DNA from: Haladaptatus pallidirubidus
GTDB taxonomy: Archaea; Halobacteriota; Halobacteria; Halobacteriales; Haladaptataceae
Direction: 5' to 3'
Length of the DNA: 64,000 nt
Assembly (NCBI RefSeq): GCF_020700235.1
Contig: NZ_CP085301.1
Coordinates: 1-64,000 of the forward strand
Both the position numbers and the translations under genes were made by a program. Positions within the stretch are counted from its first letter, which is position 1, and every line of letters starts with the position of its first letter. The notes under the pieces are model-generated. The model made no database searches. It was not told the DNA's origin and was given only the letters and a program-made list of their open reading frames with translations. Shown piece by piece: positions 18,945 through 27,011 of this stretch.

Positions 18945-19355
18945 TTACAGTAGTTCGACGGGCGGTTCGGCATCGACGACGACCAGCTCCTGTTTTCGGC
19001 CGGCCCTGTCGAACGCGGCTATCGTGTCGGTCGTCCACGGCGGCACCGCGACCAACATGACTTCGTGTAAATCGTCCGTTCGAGCGACTTTGAGGCGGCC
19101 CTGTGGATGCGATGTAAAACGCCCTTGCGTCTGTCTGGCAGGAATGGAGAGATCCATCCCGAAGACGGCCGTTACCGACCCACCTGTATTCGGCGGGTAA
19201 AAATGCGTAAAAACGGGCGTCTTCGGTGGAAGGCCGTCTCTACCGCGTAACTCGCTCGCGGACGTTACCGAAAGCGGGACGGTCACCGTTTCTGGTTCGG
19301 CGTCTGATGCCAGTTCAAGGAGCGCGTCTCTCAATCCGCGGGTAACGAACACCAC
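18945..19355 (-). CDS. Conserved haloarchaeal protein, unknown function
   Basis: A 136-residue soluble protein starting MVFVTRGLRDALLELASDAEP. It has a central PPKTPVFTHFYPP segment and a later VAVPPWTTDTIAAFDRAG motif. The pattern resembles a haloarchaea-only family I have seen but cannot name; no catalytic residues are obvious. It is convergent with the ribbon-helix-helix gene, with only 8 bp between the stops. Confidence 0.7.
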   Translation of the reverse strand: MVFVTRGLRDALLELASDAEPETVTVPLSVTSASELRGRDGLPPKTPVFTHFYPPNTGGSVTAVFGMDLSIPARQTQGRFTSHPQGRLKVARTDDLHEVMLVAVPPWTTDTIAAFDRAGRKQELVVVDAEPPVELL

Positions 19356-19493
19356 GCTCTCGTTTCGTGTCGTGGTAAAATAACACCGTCGCTAGACACT
19401 CTCTCACAAATGAAACATATGTCATGAATTCTAAAAAACAATATAATAAAATAATGTCGACAGATGCAGTATATATTCTGAATTTAAAATAGA

Positions 19494-19503
19494 AAATTTA
19501 ATA
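19494..19503 (+). promoter_or_regulatory. TATA-like box for the DUF7503-like peptide
   Basis: AAATTTAATA lies about 30 bp before the ATG at 19528, inside an unusually A/T-rich stretch (19390-19515). The spacing fits a leaderless transcript. Confidence 0.45.
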
Positions 19504-19527
19504 TGTTTTCGTATGAAACGGTATTGT

Positions 19528-19662
19528 ATGGCAGAACACGACCTTACCGCGTACCTCGAAGCGAACCCCCGAATGATCGGCGTGCTGTTTACTATCGCGC
19601 TCATACTCTCGCAAGCGGGAAGTGTCGCAGGCGCTTACGCAGTCGGAACCAGCGGCCCGTAA
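19528..19662 (+). CDS. 44-residue membrane peptide, DUF7503-like
   Basis: Microprotein MAEHDLTAYLEANPRMIG followed by a hydrophobic helix (VLFTIALILSQAGSVAGAY) and a short tail ending TSGP. The NPRMIGVLFT pattern fits the haloarchaeal short-membrane-protein family I recall as DUF7503. An in-frame ATG at 19513 is an alternative start. It is convergent with the CHAT gene, 3 bp between stops. The function is unknown; see findings for a possible link to the CHAT protein. Confidence 0.72.
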   Translation: MAEHDLTAYLEANPRMIGVLFTIALILSQAGSVAGAYAVGTSGP

Positions 19663-19665
19663 AAT

Positions 19666-21762
19666 TCACAATCCGGCAACATCAATATCTACACTCCACA
19701 TCAACTGACCATCTATACTAACGGGAACGTTTTCCAAGGCAAGATGGTCTTCAAGCTCGTCCGCTGAGAGCGTCATCGTCGGAAGTGACCCAGACGTGAG
19801 AAACATTTTGTCCGAGGTTTGGGGCTTGATTATCCCGCCGAGTCCGTCCGCCCCGCCGATGTACGTTTTTCGCTCCAGTTCGAATACGTTCCCTTTCGGC
19901 TTGATTTCGAAAAGGAGTGCAACTGCGCTCTCCGTCTGCACCATATCCACACTTCCATCGCCGACGACAATGTACTGCCCGCCGATGAGACTTCGGTCAC
20001 GTGCGATATCCAGTGCTGCCCAGAGTGGAAAGCCGCGATTCAGCAGTCGCACCATCGCTTTTCCGACCCGAACCGCACCGCTGTTTATCACGTCGTCCAG
20101 CGTGACGACGCCACCGACGGCACCCGCGTCGATGAGCGCCATTCCCTGTTCGTACGACTGACAGGCGTTGAGCAAGAACGCTTCGACACCGACCGTATCG
20201 AGCGTCCTCGCATCGAGTATTCCGTCGGCGCATTCGAACCCACTCTCGTCGATGTGTCCGATGTAGTGAAGGAACTGCGTCTCCGCTTCGAGAATCGACC
20301 GAAGCTCCGTGACGGTGAGGTCGTTATGAACCGTCACGTCAAACGGTAGTTCGTCACGCGACCCGTACACCGAATCAGCGAGGTTACGCTCCTCGTCCAT
20401 CTGTTCATCGTTACAGACGACCGCGATGTCGATTTCTCCCGCCGGTGCTCGCTCGAGGCGGTTGCGGAACGCCGCTGCCGTCGCCTTGCTCGCACCGACC
20501 CGAGCGTCCTCACCGACCCACGCCTGTTCCAGCGAATCCTCGGTCGCTGGTCCGACCAGCGACCGAGGATTCGACGGCATCTCCGTCGTACTTCGGGTGG
20601 TGTCCCCGCCTCGGACGAACTCCTTGACCGCCGGAACCTGTACCGCGGATGTTGACACTTCCACCGCTTGCGGCGTTCGGATGACTGCAAGGTCGTCCAC
20701 GAGGAACGGCAGCATTTCGACGTTCTCGACTGTTGGCGCAACGTGCGTCGTCAGCTGCCAGTCCGGAACGAACCCCTCGATACATTCGAATGGCACCGAG
20801 AGGTACGCCTCCAACTGCTCCGCCAGCGAAGCGTGATAGAGCCGTTCGAAGTCGAAATCGACCACGGATTCGACCTGCTGGCGTTCGTGTAAGTCCACGG
20901 GATACAGCCCCTCGGTTCGGGTTACACAATCGAGGAAAAACGCCTGTTTCAGTACGCGCTCTACTTCTCCCTCGAAACCGCGCGCGCTTCGAAGCTGATG
21001 TTCGAACCCGTCAGCGAGGATTCGCGGAACGTTCCCCGGAACCAACTCCGCGCCGAGGTAGTAGGCCAACGGTGCGACCGGAAAAATAAACTCGTACTCC
21101 GGTGGCACTTCGATTTGGATGTCCGCCTCCGCCAGGCGCAAATTGTCCGGTACGTGGAGTTCATCGCCGAGTTCAATCGTCGGTGGGTGACCCCGCAAGG
21201 TCGGGAACGACCGTTCCGGACTCGTCGTCTTCAGTGCGGGTCCGAACGCCGAAATCGCGGCCATCATATCGACCGGGTCGCTGGTTGTCGTCACGGTTCC
21301 CGCCGGGTGCCGATGGGACGACCGGCCACCGACGAACGTCTCGGTTTCCGACCCGAACTCCAAGACGACGCGGTCGAACGATGCGGTGACGCTCAGCTCT
21401 GTTTCGGCGACGACGTACAGTTTGATCGGGGTACAGAGTTCGATGCTGTACGTCCCCGCAGGAAGTTTCTCGCACCCGATTCCCTCCACGCTTGACAGCA
21501 TCGCTCCGTTTCCATCGCGGACGTACACCGCCGCAGGGGCCGAAAGCGTTAGGCGGTCGGTCGAGATAACGACTGCCTCATCCACCGGGAAACAGCACGA
21601 ACGAGGGTCGGTTGCGACTGGTCGAACCGCGTTCGGCGTCCGAAGCGTACACGTCCGACGCTCCATCGCGTCGCGTATCACGATTCCCGCCTCGTTCTCA
21701 CAGGAATCGAACGAAATGGTCACCGGGTAACCTCCAGATTTCGAGAGGTCTGATACCGGCAC
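19666..21762 (-). CDS. CHAT-domain (caspase-like) protein, haloarchaeal
   Basis: A 698-residue protein with a C-terminal CHAT cysteine-protease-like domain (about 440-610). The presumed catalytic dyad is His503 in FLHYIGH and Cys534 in LLNACQSYEQG, followed by GAVGGVVTLDDVINS, the CHAT core order. Residues 1-160 are beta-rich with several cysteines, and the middle (190-400) is a unique haloarchaeal region. No signal peptide or membrane helix is seen, so it is likely cytosolic. CHAT proteases act in bacterial defence and cell-suicide systems (for example Craspase and gasdermin-activating proteases). Here the substrate is unknown. It lies 70 bp downstream of a degenerate MBL-like gene on the same strand. 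Confidence 0.8.
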   Translation of the reverse strand: MPVSDLSKSGGYPVTISFDSCENEAGIVIRDAMERRTCTLRTPNAVRPVATDPRSCCFPVDEAVVISTDRLTLSAPAAVYVRDGNGAMLSSVEGIGCEKLPAGTYSIELCTPIKLYVVAETELSVTASFDRVVLEFGSETETFVGGRSSHRHPAGTVTTTSDPVDMMAAISAFGPALKTTSPERSFPTLRGHPPTIELGDELHVPDNLRLAEADIQIEVPPEYEFIFPVAPLAYYLGAELVPGNVPRILADGFEHQLRSARGFEGEVERVLKQAFFLDCVTRTEGLYPVDLHERQQVESVVDFDFERLYHASLAEQLEAYLSVPFECIEGFVPDWQLTTHVAPTVENVEMLPFLVDDLAVIRTPQAVEVSTSAVQVPAVKEFVRGGDTTRSTTEMPSNPRSLVGPATEDSLEQAWVGEDARVGASKATAAAFRNRLERAPAGEIDIAVVCNDEQMDEERNLADSVYGSRDELPFDVTVHNDLTVTELRSILEAETQFLHYIGHIDESGFECADGILDARTLDTVGVEAFLLNACQSYEQGMALIDAGAVGGVVTLDDVINSGAVRVGKAMVRLLNRGFPLWAALDIARDRSLIGGQYIVVGDGSVDMVQTESAVALLFEIKPKGNVFELERKTYIGGADGLGGIIKPQTSDKMFLTSGSLPTMTLSADELEDHLALENVPVSIDGQLMWSVDIDVAGL

Positions 21763-21832
21763 TCAGAAAGCATATGTGGGGAATATCAATCAAATAGTAA
21801 AAAGCTATCGGCAATTCGGAATACTCGCGCAA

Positions 21833-22507
21833 CTATATCGGTGCAAACCGCCGAACCGTCGAAGCCAACAACGACGGATAGCGACGACGGGAACCGTCGA
21901 GGGCATCGGCGAGTGTCGCCGCAGCGCTGTCGAACACGCCAGCGCCGTGACCGACGAGGATTCGCTCGGGGGTCAGTCCGCGCAGTTCGTCCGGCGGAAG
22001 CAGTCGAACCATCGGGTGAACGCCGAGTCGTTCGCGCTCGGTTCGAAAGTAGTCCACAGTTCCGATTGATTCCGGAACGATGAGAGTACCGGTCGATTCG
22101 TCGTACAATCCAGCCTCCTGCCACGCGGGATTGTCGAACAGCTTCAAAACGCGGAACCCCGTATCGGCCAGCGACGTTTCGAACCGCCGAACCGGAATTC
22201 CGGTGACGCTCCGTCGAACCCACGTCGGGAGGTAGAGCGGGACACCGTGCCGCCGGGCGATTTTCTCCGCATCGCGCATGTGCCGGCCGAGGAGGACGAC
22301 GACGCCCGCAACCTCGCCGTATTCGTCGAGCAAGTCGTCGAGGTCGGGCGCATCGATCGGGTCGATAACCCACACGTCGCCGTCTACTGCGATGGCGTGG
22401 CTTGCCCTCTGCATCGCCTCGTCGGGATAGGCAATCCACCCGACGCCGCCGTCCCATCTGTCGATTTCTTGGAATCCGTTCGAGGATTGGGTTTCTTTGA
22501 GCGGCAT
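21833..22507 (-). CDS. Metallo-beta-lactamase-fold protein with degenerate metal site
   Basis: About 225 residues. The layout is MBL-like: GGVGWIAYPDE, then WVIDPIDAPDLDDLL, then a strand-loop GVVVLLGRHMRDAEKIARRHGVPLYLP where active enzymes carry HxHxDH, and later ILVGHGAGVFDSAA. The usual metal motif is replaced by LGRHMRDA, so hydrolase activity is doubtful. The start at MPLKETQ (22507) is preferred; an upstream ATG at 22534 is possible. It is followed by the CHAT gene on the same strand. Confidence 0.6.
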   Translation of the reverse strand: MPLKETQSSNGFQEIDRWDGGVGWIAYPDEAMQRASHAIAVDGDVWVIDPIDAPDLDDLLDEYGEVAGVVVLLGRHMRDAEKIARRHGVPLYLPTWVRRSVTGIPVRRFETSLADTGFRVLKLFDNPAWQEAGLYDESTGTLIVPESIGTVDYFRTERERLGVHPMVRLLPPDELRGLTPERILVGHGAGVFDSAAATLADALDGSRRRYPSLLASTVRRFAPI

Positions 22508-22727
22508 GTACTGAAATAGTCCCGCATGCGGCATAAATCGACGGGGCGATAGGTTCGAGGGGAGCGTTCGGGTTGGTTCTGCGAACGGTTGATTCGTGGT
22601 GACGATGTCCGTCGTAAACGATTCGCTCGGTACGGTTGCTCGCCGTCGCGGGCGGCCGCTGACGACTGCCAGTGACCGCTAGCGACCGGTGCGACGTTTT
22701 AAGCGCCGTCGCTGTGTATTCCGGTGC

Positions 22728-23420
22728 ATGCTTTCGGGTCTTCGCTGGCTTGCGCTGGAAGTGAAATATCTCGACCGTGCGCGGGAGTTTTACGAAACGT
22801 TTCTCGACCTCCCGGTTCGGGAGGCAAACGAGCGGGAAGTCGTCTTCGACGCCGGAGAACACACGCTCGTCCTCCGCAGACCGAACGGCGTTCCCCGCGG
22901 CGGCGTTCATACCCACTACGCCTTCTCGACGCCGAAAGCTCGATACGACGACTGGTACGATCGGCTTTCACGCGATTTCGACCTCGTGGAACACGATTTC
23001 GGGTCGGCGCGCTCGCTGTACTTTTACGACTCTGACGGCAACTGCGTCGAAATCGGTAGCACGGACGAGGACGGCGACCCGATTACGGGCATCTTCGAAA
23101 TCGTCCTCGAAGTCGAAAATCTCCCGGAGGCGGAGCAGTTCTACGCCGACCTCGGATTCGAAACGTACAATCGCGGCACCAGTCGAAAACGGGTTCGGAT
23201 GGGCGGTCCCTTCGACCTCGAACTGTGGGAGCCACAGCTCGGTATCGCGGACGCGAGGGGCGGCGTTCACGTCGATATCGGATTCGATGTGGACGATCCG
23301 ATGGCCGCGAAAGCCGACGTAGAAGGCCGTTCTTCCGCGGTCGAAACCGTCGAACCGGGGATTCGAATCCGCGACCCGGACGGCCACTACCTGACGTTCG
23401 TGTCCAGCGATTCGGCGTAA
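22728..23420 (+). CDS. VOC (glyoxalase/dioxygenase superfamily) protein, two modules
   Basis: A 230-residue protein with two vicinal-oxygen-chelate modules: residues 5-115 (LRWLALEVKYLDRAREFYETFLDLPV ... SLYFYDSDGNCVEIGS) and 120-228 (FEIVLEVENLPEAEQFYADLGFE ... IRIRDPDGHYLTFVSS). Metal ligands of each half (Glu in VEIGS; His and Glu elsewhere) are plausible but the substrate is unknown. The ATG at 22728 is set by the first strand. Its 3' end overlaps the next gene tail-to-tail by 34 bp. Confidence 0.85.
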   Translation: MLSGLRWLALEVKYLDRAREFYETFLDLPVREANEREVVFDAGEHTLVLRRPNGVPRGGVHTHYAFSTPKARYDDWYDRLSRDFDLVEHDFGSARSLYFYDSDGNCVEIGSTDEDGDPITGIFEIVLEVENLPEAEQFYADLGFETYNRGTSRKRVRMGGPFDLELWEPQLGIADARGGVHVDIGFDVDDPMAAKADVEGRSSAVETVEPGIRIRDPDGHYLTFVSSDSA

Positions 23421-24187
23421 GCAGTGGCGGACTCCGCGTCCTTCCAAATGTACTCAAACAGTTCTGTTCCCCAACAGCGCGCACGTTCCGATTCCGCGAC
23501 GAACTCGGTTTGCGCGTCGTACGACCCGTCGAGAAGTGGAAGGGAAAATAGGAGACAATCATCCGTCACAGTCAGCGCGAACGCCACGTCCGCCACGCGA
23601 GTCCGGAGGTTGTCTCCCCCGTCATTTTCGCCGACGTCCGCGTCCGTGATCAAATCCGCGAAAACGTCTTCTCCTAACACGAGTCGGGGGTTATCACAAC
23701 CGGCGAGGAACGCATTCGAGTACCGTTCGTTGAAAACCGGAGCGATGACCGACGCCGCGGTCGCCGGTTCGAGTCGTTTTTCGACCTCCCGCACCGCTCG
23801 CGAGGGTTGTGTATCGGTCGCGCGGACGATTTCGCCGTCAGCGAGGTCGGCGAGGCAGGAACGGAATGGACGGGGAAGGACGGTAATATCGTGATTCCGC
23901 CAGTAATCGATATCCGTACGTAGAACGCGCTCTGTTTCCCGTTGATGCTCGATGAGGTCGGCGACGACTGACCCCGTCCCCGTTACCGCCCACCGTTTCC
24001 GTCTCGGGACGTGAATCAGGCCACGGTTCTCCAACTCGGTCAGGGCGTTGTACACTGCTGACTCGCTCGCGAGGTTTCGATTTAACAGCGATTGGGTCGA
24101 GTCACTGCCGTCGGCGATGGCCAGCAGTACGTCGGTACGCGCTCCCGAACGAAGCACGTACTCGATGAAGGGCTGTGGGTTCTCCAT
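23387..24187 (-). CDS. HTH regulator with C-terminal FilR1-like domain
   Basis: A 266-residue transcription factor. Residues 1-75 form a winged helix (SESAVYNALTELENRGLIHVPRRKRWAVTG). The remainder resembles the FilR1/DUF1724 sensor domain common in archaeal regulators, ending WGTELFEYIWKDAES. The start at MENPQPFIEYV (24187) begins the HTH; upstream codons are not conserved. The target is unknown; the neighbouring VOC gene (overlapping 3' ends) is one candidate for antisense coupling. Confidence 0.85.
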   Translation of the reverse strand: MENPQPFIEYVLRSGARTDVLLAIADGSDSTQSLLNRNLASESAVYNALTELENRGLIHVPRRKRWAVTGTGSVVADLIEHQRETERVLRTDIDYWRNHDITVLPRPFRSCLADLADGEIVRATDTQPSRAVREVEKRLEPATAASVIAPVFNERYSNAFLAGCDNPRLVLGEDVFADLITDADVGENDGGDNLRTRVADVAFALTVTDDCLLFSLPLLDGSYDAQTEFVAESERARCWGTELFEYIWKDAESATAYAESLDTNVR

Positions 24188-24313
24188 ACCAGCACATACG
24201 AATTGTATCGTCTGATTCTTTTCACTATCGTTCCTCGCCAATTTTTCATCACATTCCAAACTATTCGGACTGCTCTTCTAACTGTGTAATATTCTAGAAA
24301 CTGAAATGGAATT

Positions 24314-24436
24314 TTTATATACCACGATGCCGCTCACAATAGTTGGGCCACTCTGTGGCCCCCGCTGACGCTTCTCGGGTGCAGTGGACTCACCGTGGCA
24401 TTCTGGTCGCTGTGCCCGCCCTCAGATGTGCGTTTC
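24314..24436 (+). ncRNA. Candidate structured small RNA with its own TATA box
   Basis: A clear TTTATATA box (24314-24321) reads rightward but no ORF follows. About 24 bp later, at 24345-24361, comes a perfect hairpin (GGGCCAC, TCT loop, GTGGCCC), then a GC-rich stretch with further pairing potential (CCCG ... CGGG at 24362-24379; GGTG ... CACC at about 24379-24394) up to the 3' end of the DUF5779 gene. I could not match it to RNase P, SRP or a confident H/ACA guide. Boundaries are estimates. Confidence 0.35.
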
Positions 24437-24727
24437 TCAGAGTTCGCTCGTATCTATCTCGATATCCGGCGGCGAGATGATGAGAAACTTCCTGAAATGC
24501 ACCAAGTTCCCGCCGCACTGTTTCACCGCCGGTGCGAGATCCGCGGCGAGTTCGTTCAAATCGCCGTCGATTGCGAGAACCAGCACGTTCCCGTGTTCGA
24601 TTGCCGCTATTCGCTCTGCGGCGGGAGTGGTTCCGTCGAGGACGCCAAGCATAACTCGTTCTCCGTCGACGAAATCCATCTCCTTCTCGGCCGTTCTCAG
24701 GTCGAGGTCGAAACCCGAATTGCTCAT
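24437..24727 (-). CDS. DUF5779-like haloarchaeal protein
   Basis: A 96-residue protein starting MSNSGFDLDLRTAEKEMDF with the conserved ERVMLGVLDGTTP and NVLVLAIDGDLNELAADLAP segments and an IISPPDIEIDTSEL end. It matches the family I recall as DUF5779; function unknown. The start at 24727 is chosen over 24736 by that N terminus. It precedes no operon partner except the ferritin-like gene 38 bp upstream on the same strand. Confidence 0.78.
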   Translation of the reverse strand: MSNSGFDLDLRTAEKEMDFVDGERVMLGVLDGTTPAAERIAAIEHGNVLVLAIDGDLNELAADLAPAVKQCGGNLVHFRKFLIISPPDIEIDTSEL

Positions 24728-24765
24728 GCAAGCCACCTCTCACCCCCCCGAGAAAAATCCTTGCC

Positions 24766-25215
24766 TTATTTATCGTACTCGCGTTTGAACCCACGGAATT
24801 CCGTCCTGTGGGCCTCCTCGTCGGCGAGAATGGTCACACCGAGGTCCTCGGTCACTGGGTCGTCCGCCTCCTCCGCGGCTGATATGATCGACCGATAAGT
24901 CTCGATGGCGTCCTCTTCGGCTTCCAGCACACCGTCGATAACCGACAGAACGTCCGTGCTGTCTTCGGGCGGTTGTAGGTTTTCCTGTCGCGCCTCGAAG
25001 TCGTAGGACGCCGGTGGTCGTTCGTCCAACTGCTTGAGTCGTTGACCGATCATCTCCGCGTGACCGAGTTCCTCCTGAATGTCTGCTTCGAGGCTCTCTT
25101 TGACCTCCTCCGCACTGACTCCCTCGAGGACGATGGAGTTAGTGAGGTAGTTCATCACCGTTTCTATTTCATCGCTGTACGCTTTCCGAAGGAGTTCGGT
25201 AACGTCGCTTGTCAT
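24766..25215 (-). CDS. Ferritin-like (rubrerythrin/Dps-type) di-iron protein
   Basis: A 149-residue four-helix protein. Helix 1 SDEIETVMNYLTNSIVLEG, helix 2 ADIQEELGHAEMIGQRLKQL (ExxH ligands), helix 3 DGVLEAEEDAIETYRSI and helix 4 GVTILADEEAHRTEF (ExxH) give the di-iron signature. Likely role: iron or peroxide handling in the cytosol. A TATA-like TTATAAT on the minus strand (25309-25315) with an adjacent palindrome may control it. Confidence 0.85.
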   Translation of the reverse strand: MTSDVTELLRKAYSDEIETVMNYLTNSIVLEGVSAEEVKESLEADIQEELGHAEMIGQRLKQLDERPPASYDFEARQENLQPPEDSTDVLSVIDGVLEAEEDAIETYRSIISAAEEADDPVTEDLGVTILADEEAHRTEFRGFKREYDK

Positions 25216-25518
25216 GCTTTCTGTGATACGAGGCCGAGCTACCTTACCGTTGTGGCGAACGCATGCGGCAGTACAGTACGTGCGACAAAGGTTGCGACCC
25301 TCGTAAGTATTATAACACCTGCGTTACAGAGTAACACAGTACAATGGGACTGGTAGACACTGACTCTCATATAACCCCAGTGAGCGGTGGTGCTGTCGGC
25401 GCACGTCTTATTGTAGGGGTCTAACGCCCCTACCCATCCACATCCACGACCTGCTGAACCACATACCAACCGACAGCCGACAGCGTATCAATCCACATTG
25501 GCCGAGGACAGAAAACAT
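25216..25518. other. Non-coding gap with promoters
   Basis: Apart from the TATA/palindrome near 25309-25335, only an inverted repeat flanking TAGGGG (25415-25434, GTAGGGG ... CCCCTAC) is noticeable. No gene seen. Confidence 0.4.
25309..25335 (-). promoter_or_regulatory. Promoter and palindrome upstream of the ferritin-like gene
   Basis: TTATAAT on the minus strand at 25309-25315 is preceded (in the direction of transcription) by the palindrome GTTACTCTGTAAC at 25323-25335. The spacing fits an operator next to the BRE/TATA of the ferritin-like gene, leaving a leader of about 70 nt. Confidence 0.4.
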
Positions 25519-25686
25519 ATGACTGACAACCGACGACCGACAACCGATACCCAGCGAACCGAGAGCGACAACCGACAAAGAACGAACGACGACCAGCAAA
25601 CGATGGCGGACGTTGACCACACGCCACCGCGCGAGGCACCCGGCGCGAACCGCGTGTTCGAGCGCGGCAACGAAGGCCGACGCTAG
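25519..25686 (+). CDS. Short polar protein, possibly haloarchaeal conserved
   Basis: A 55-residue highly polar chain. The N-terminal part is encoded by imperfect CGACAACCGAC repeats (Arg/Asp/Thr-rich, low complexity); the C-terminal QQTMADVDHTPP and NRVFERGNEGR resemble small haloarchaeal proteins I have seen. Either a real microprotein with an expanded N terminus, or a chance frame. Confidence 0.4.
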   Translation: MTDNRRPTTDTQRTESDNRQRTNDDQQTMADVDHTPPREAPGANRVFERGNEGRR

Positions 25687-25754
25687 CCGCCATCGAATCG
25701 GTAAAAGGAGTCGCACTGCGTTTGTTTTCCACCCGTCCCCACACCCCTCCGAAG

Positions 25755-25988
25755 TTAGCGGAGCGGTTCTCGACCGCCGATAAGCTTGGCCGTGTCCACG
25801 TGTTCTGCCCGCGCCCCACCTTTCTTGACCTCCGTGGCGGTCATGCATTCGAGGCATCCGAACACGTCGTTCTCGTTGTTTCCGAACACGCGGGCGAAAT
25901 CGCGAGTCACGAACGAACCACAGCTTCGGCACCGGTTCTCGGCGACGGTGTCATTTCGACTGGTAAGCCTGCTGTCTGTCGTTGTCAT
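25755..25988 (-). CDS. Zinc-ribbon protein, DUF7563-like
   Basis: A 77-residue protein with two CxxC pairs: CRSCGSFVTRDFARVFGNNEND and VFGCLECM. The CGSFVT-FARVFG core is the haloarchaeal family I recall as DUF7563. It probably binds one zinc and could contact nucleic acid; function unknown. Start MTTTDSRL (25988); longer starts look non-coding. Confidence 0.72.
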   Translation of the reverse strand: MTTTDSRLTSRNDTVAENRCRSCGSFVTRDFARVFGNNENDVFGCLECMTATEVKKGGARAEHVDTAKLIGGREPLR

Positions 25989-26210
25989 AGTGAACCTCAG
26001 CGATACGTGTAACACAAGCGTGGGTACTTTGTTATCCGGTCGCTGTCGGTGCGAAATCAACCCCTTCCACTCGGAAAGACAGGTCTGCGAAAGCAGTAAC
26101 GGGTGGTTACTCGGACGAACAGCGAAAATCGAGGTCGAATCGCAGCTAAAACGAGCGCGAATTTGGTTCCGTCCAATCCTTTAATGCCTTCGCGGGCGTC
26201 GGGACAACCG

Positions 26211-26366
26211 ATGCCCAAGATAGAACTCGACGAGAAAACCGTCTCGCGGCTCGATAATCTTCGCGTCGAAGACGAATCCTACGACGAACTCGTCACCGAA
26301 CTCATCAACATCTACGAAGCGGAGGAGTTGACGCTGTTCCACGGCGGCGATTATTCGAGTGACTGA
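26211..26366 (+). CDS. DUF7557-like small protein (VapB/antitoxin-like)
   Basis: A 51-residue protein: MPKIELDEKTVSRLDNLRVEDE, then ESYDELVTELINIYEAEELTLFHGG. The short strand plus two helices resembles the N-terminal dimerisation region of VapB-type antitoxins, and the family I recall as DUF7557. No toxin gene lies next to it, so it may be an orphan or a housekeeping regulator. Start fixed by the conserved MPKIELDE. Confidence 0.7.
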   Translation: MPKIELDEKTVSRLDNLRVEDESYDELVTELINIYEAEELTLFHGGDYSSD

Positions 26367-26402
26367 AGTAAGAAGAAAGCGGGGAAAAACGATGAAGCGC
26401 GA

Positions 26403-27011
26403 CTATTCGTCGGAATTGTGAGCGGCGGATACGGCTAAAACCGTTTCACCCGCGCGGACGCGCTCTCCTTTCGCCACGCCCACGTCCTTCACGTCGAACG
26501 ATTCGGGAAGGAGGACGTCCGCGCGACTGCCGAACGCGATATGGCCGAGTCGTTGCCCTCGCTCCAGCGTCTCACCGCCTTCAACGTATGGGTGAATCCG
26601 GCGCGCGAACGCTCCCGCGATGAGCGTCAACTCGTATTCCGAAAACCGGATGCGGACTTTCTCGTTGTTGTCCGATTCCTTGCTGAAGGCGGGGCGGTGC
26701 TTCCCCGGTTCGTGTTCGACCGACTCGACCTGCCCGGATAGCGGCGCGCGGTTGACGTGAACGTCGGTGACGTTCATGAAGACGCCGACGCGGACGCGGT
26801 TTCCTTCCTCCCGAATCACGGACACCCGGCCATCGGCGGGCGAGAGAACGCCGTATTTCGGCGATTCGCGCACTGGGTCGCGGAAGAAGAGCAGCGTCGC
26901 ACCCCCGAAACCGAGCGCGAACAAGGTGGCAATCGGCGACAGCAACCCGATCGGCCCGGCGAGCAGAAACGCCGGGAGCGCGTACCGCCACGCACCGGGT
27001 GCAAGCTGCAT
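26403..27011 (-). CDS. psd: Phosphatidylserine decarboxylase (archaetidylserine type)
   Basis: Membrane-associated enzyme that converts archaetidylserine to archaetidylethanolamine. Two N-terminal transmembrane stretches (YALPAFLLAGPIGLLSPIATLFALGF) precede the PSD core: YGVLSPADGRVSV, FMNVTDVHVNRAPLSG, and the self-cleavage motif at Gly161-Ser162 (IAFGSRADVLLP), which creates the pyruvoyl cofactor. The 202-residue length fits the short archaeal form. It overlaps the upstream DUF5799 gene by one base (ATGA), so the two are an operon. Confidence 0.92.
   Translation of the reverse strand: MQLAPGAWRYALPAFLLAGPIGLLSPIATLFALGFGGATLLFFRDPVRESPKYGVLSPADGRVSVIREEGNRVRVGVFMNVTDVHVNRAPLSGQVESVEHEPGKHRPAFSKESDNNEKVRIRFSEYELTLIAGAFARRIHPYVEGGETLERGQRLGHIAFGSRADVLLPESFDVKDVGVAKGERVRAGETVLAVSAAHNSDE

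Noticed and set aside
26211-26366. Toxin-antitoxin pair
   Set aside because: The antitoxin-like protein has no adjacent toxin gene (no PIN or RelE-type frame).
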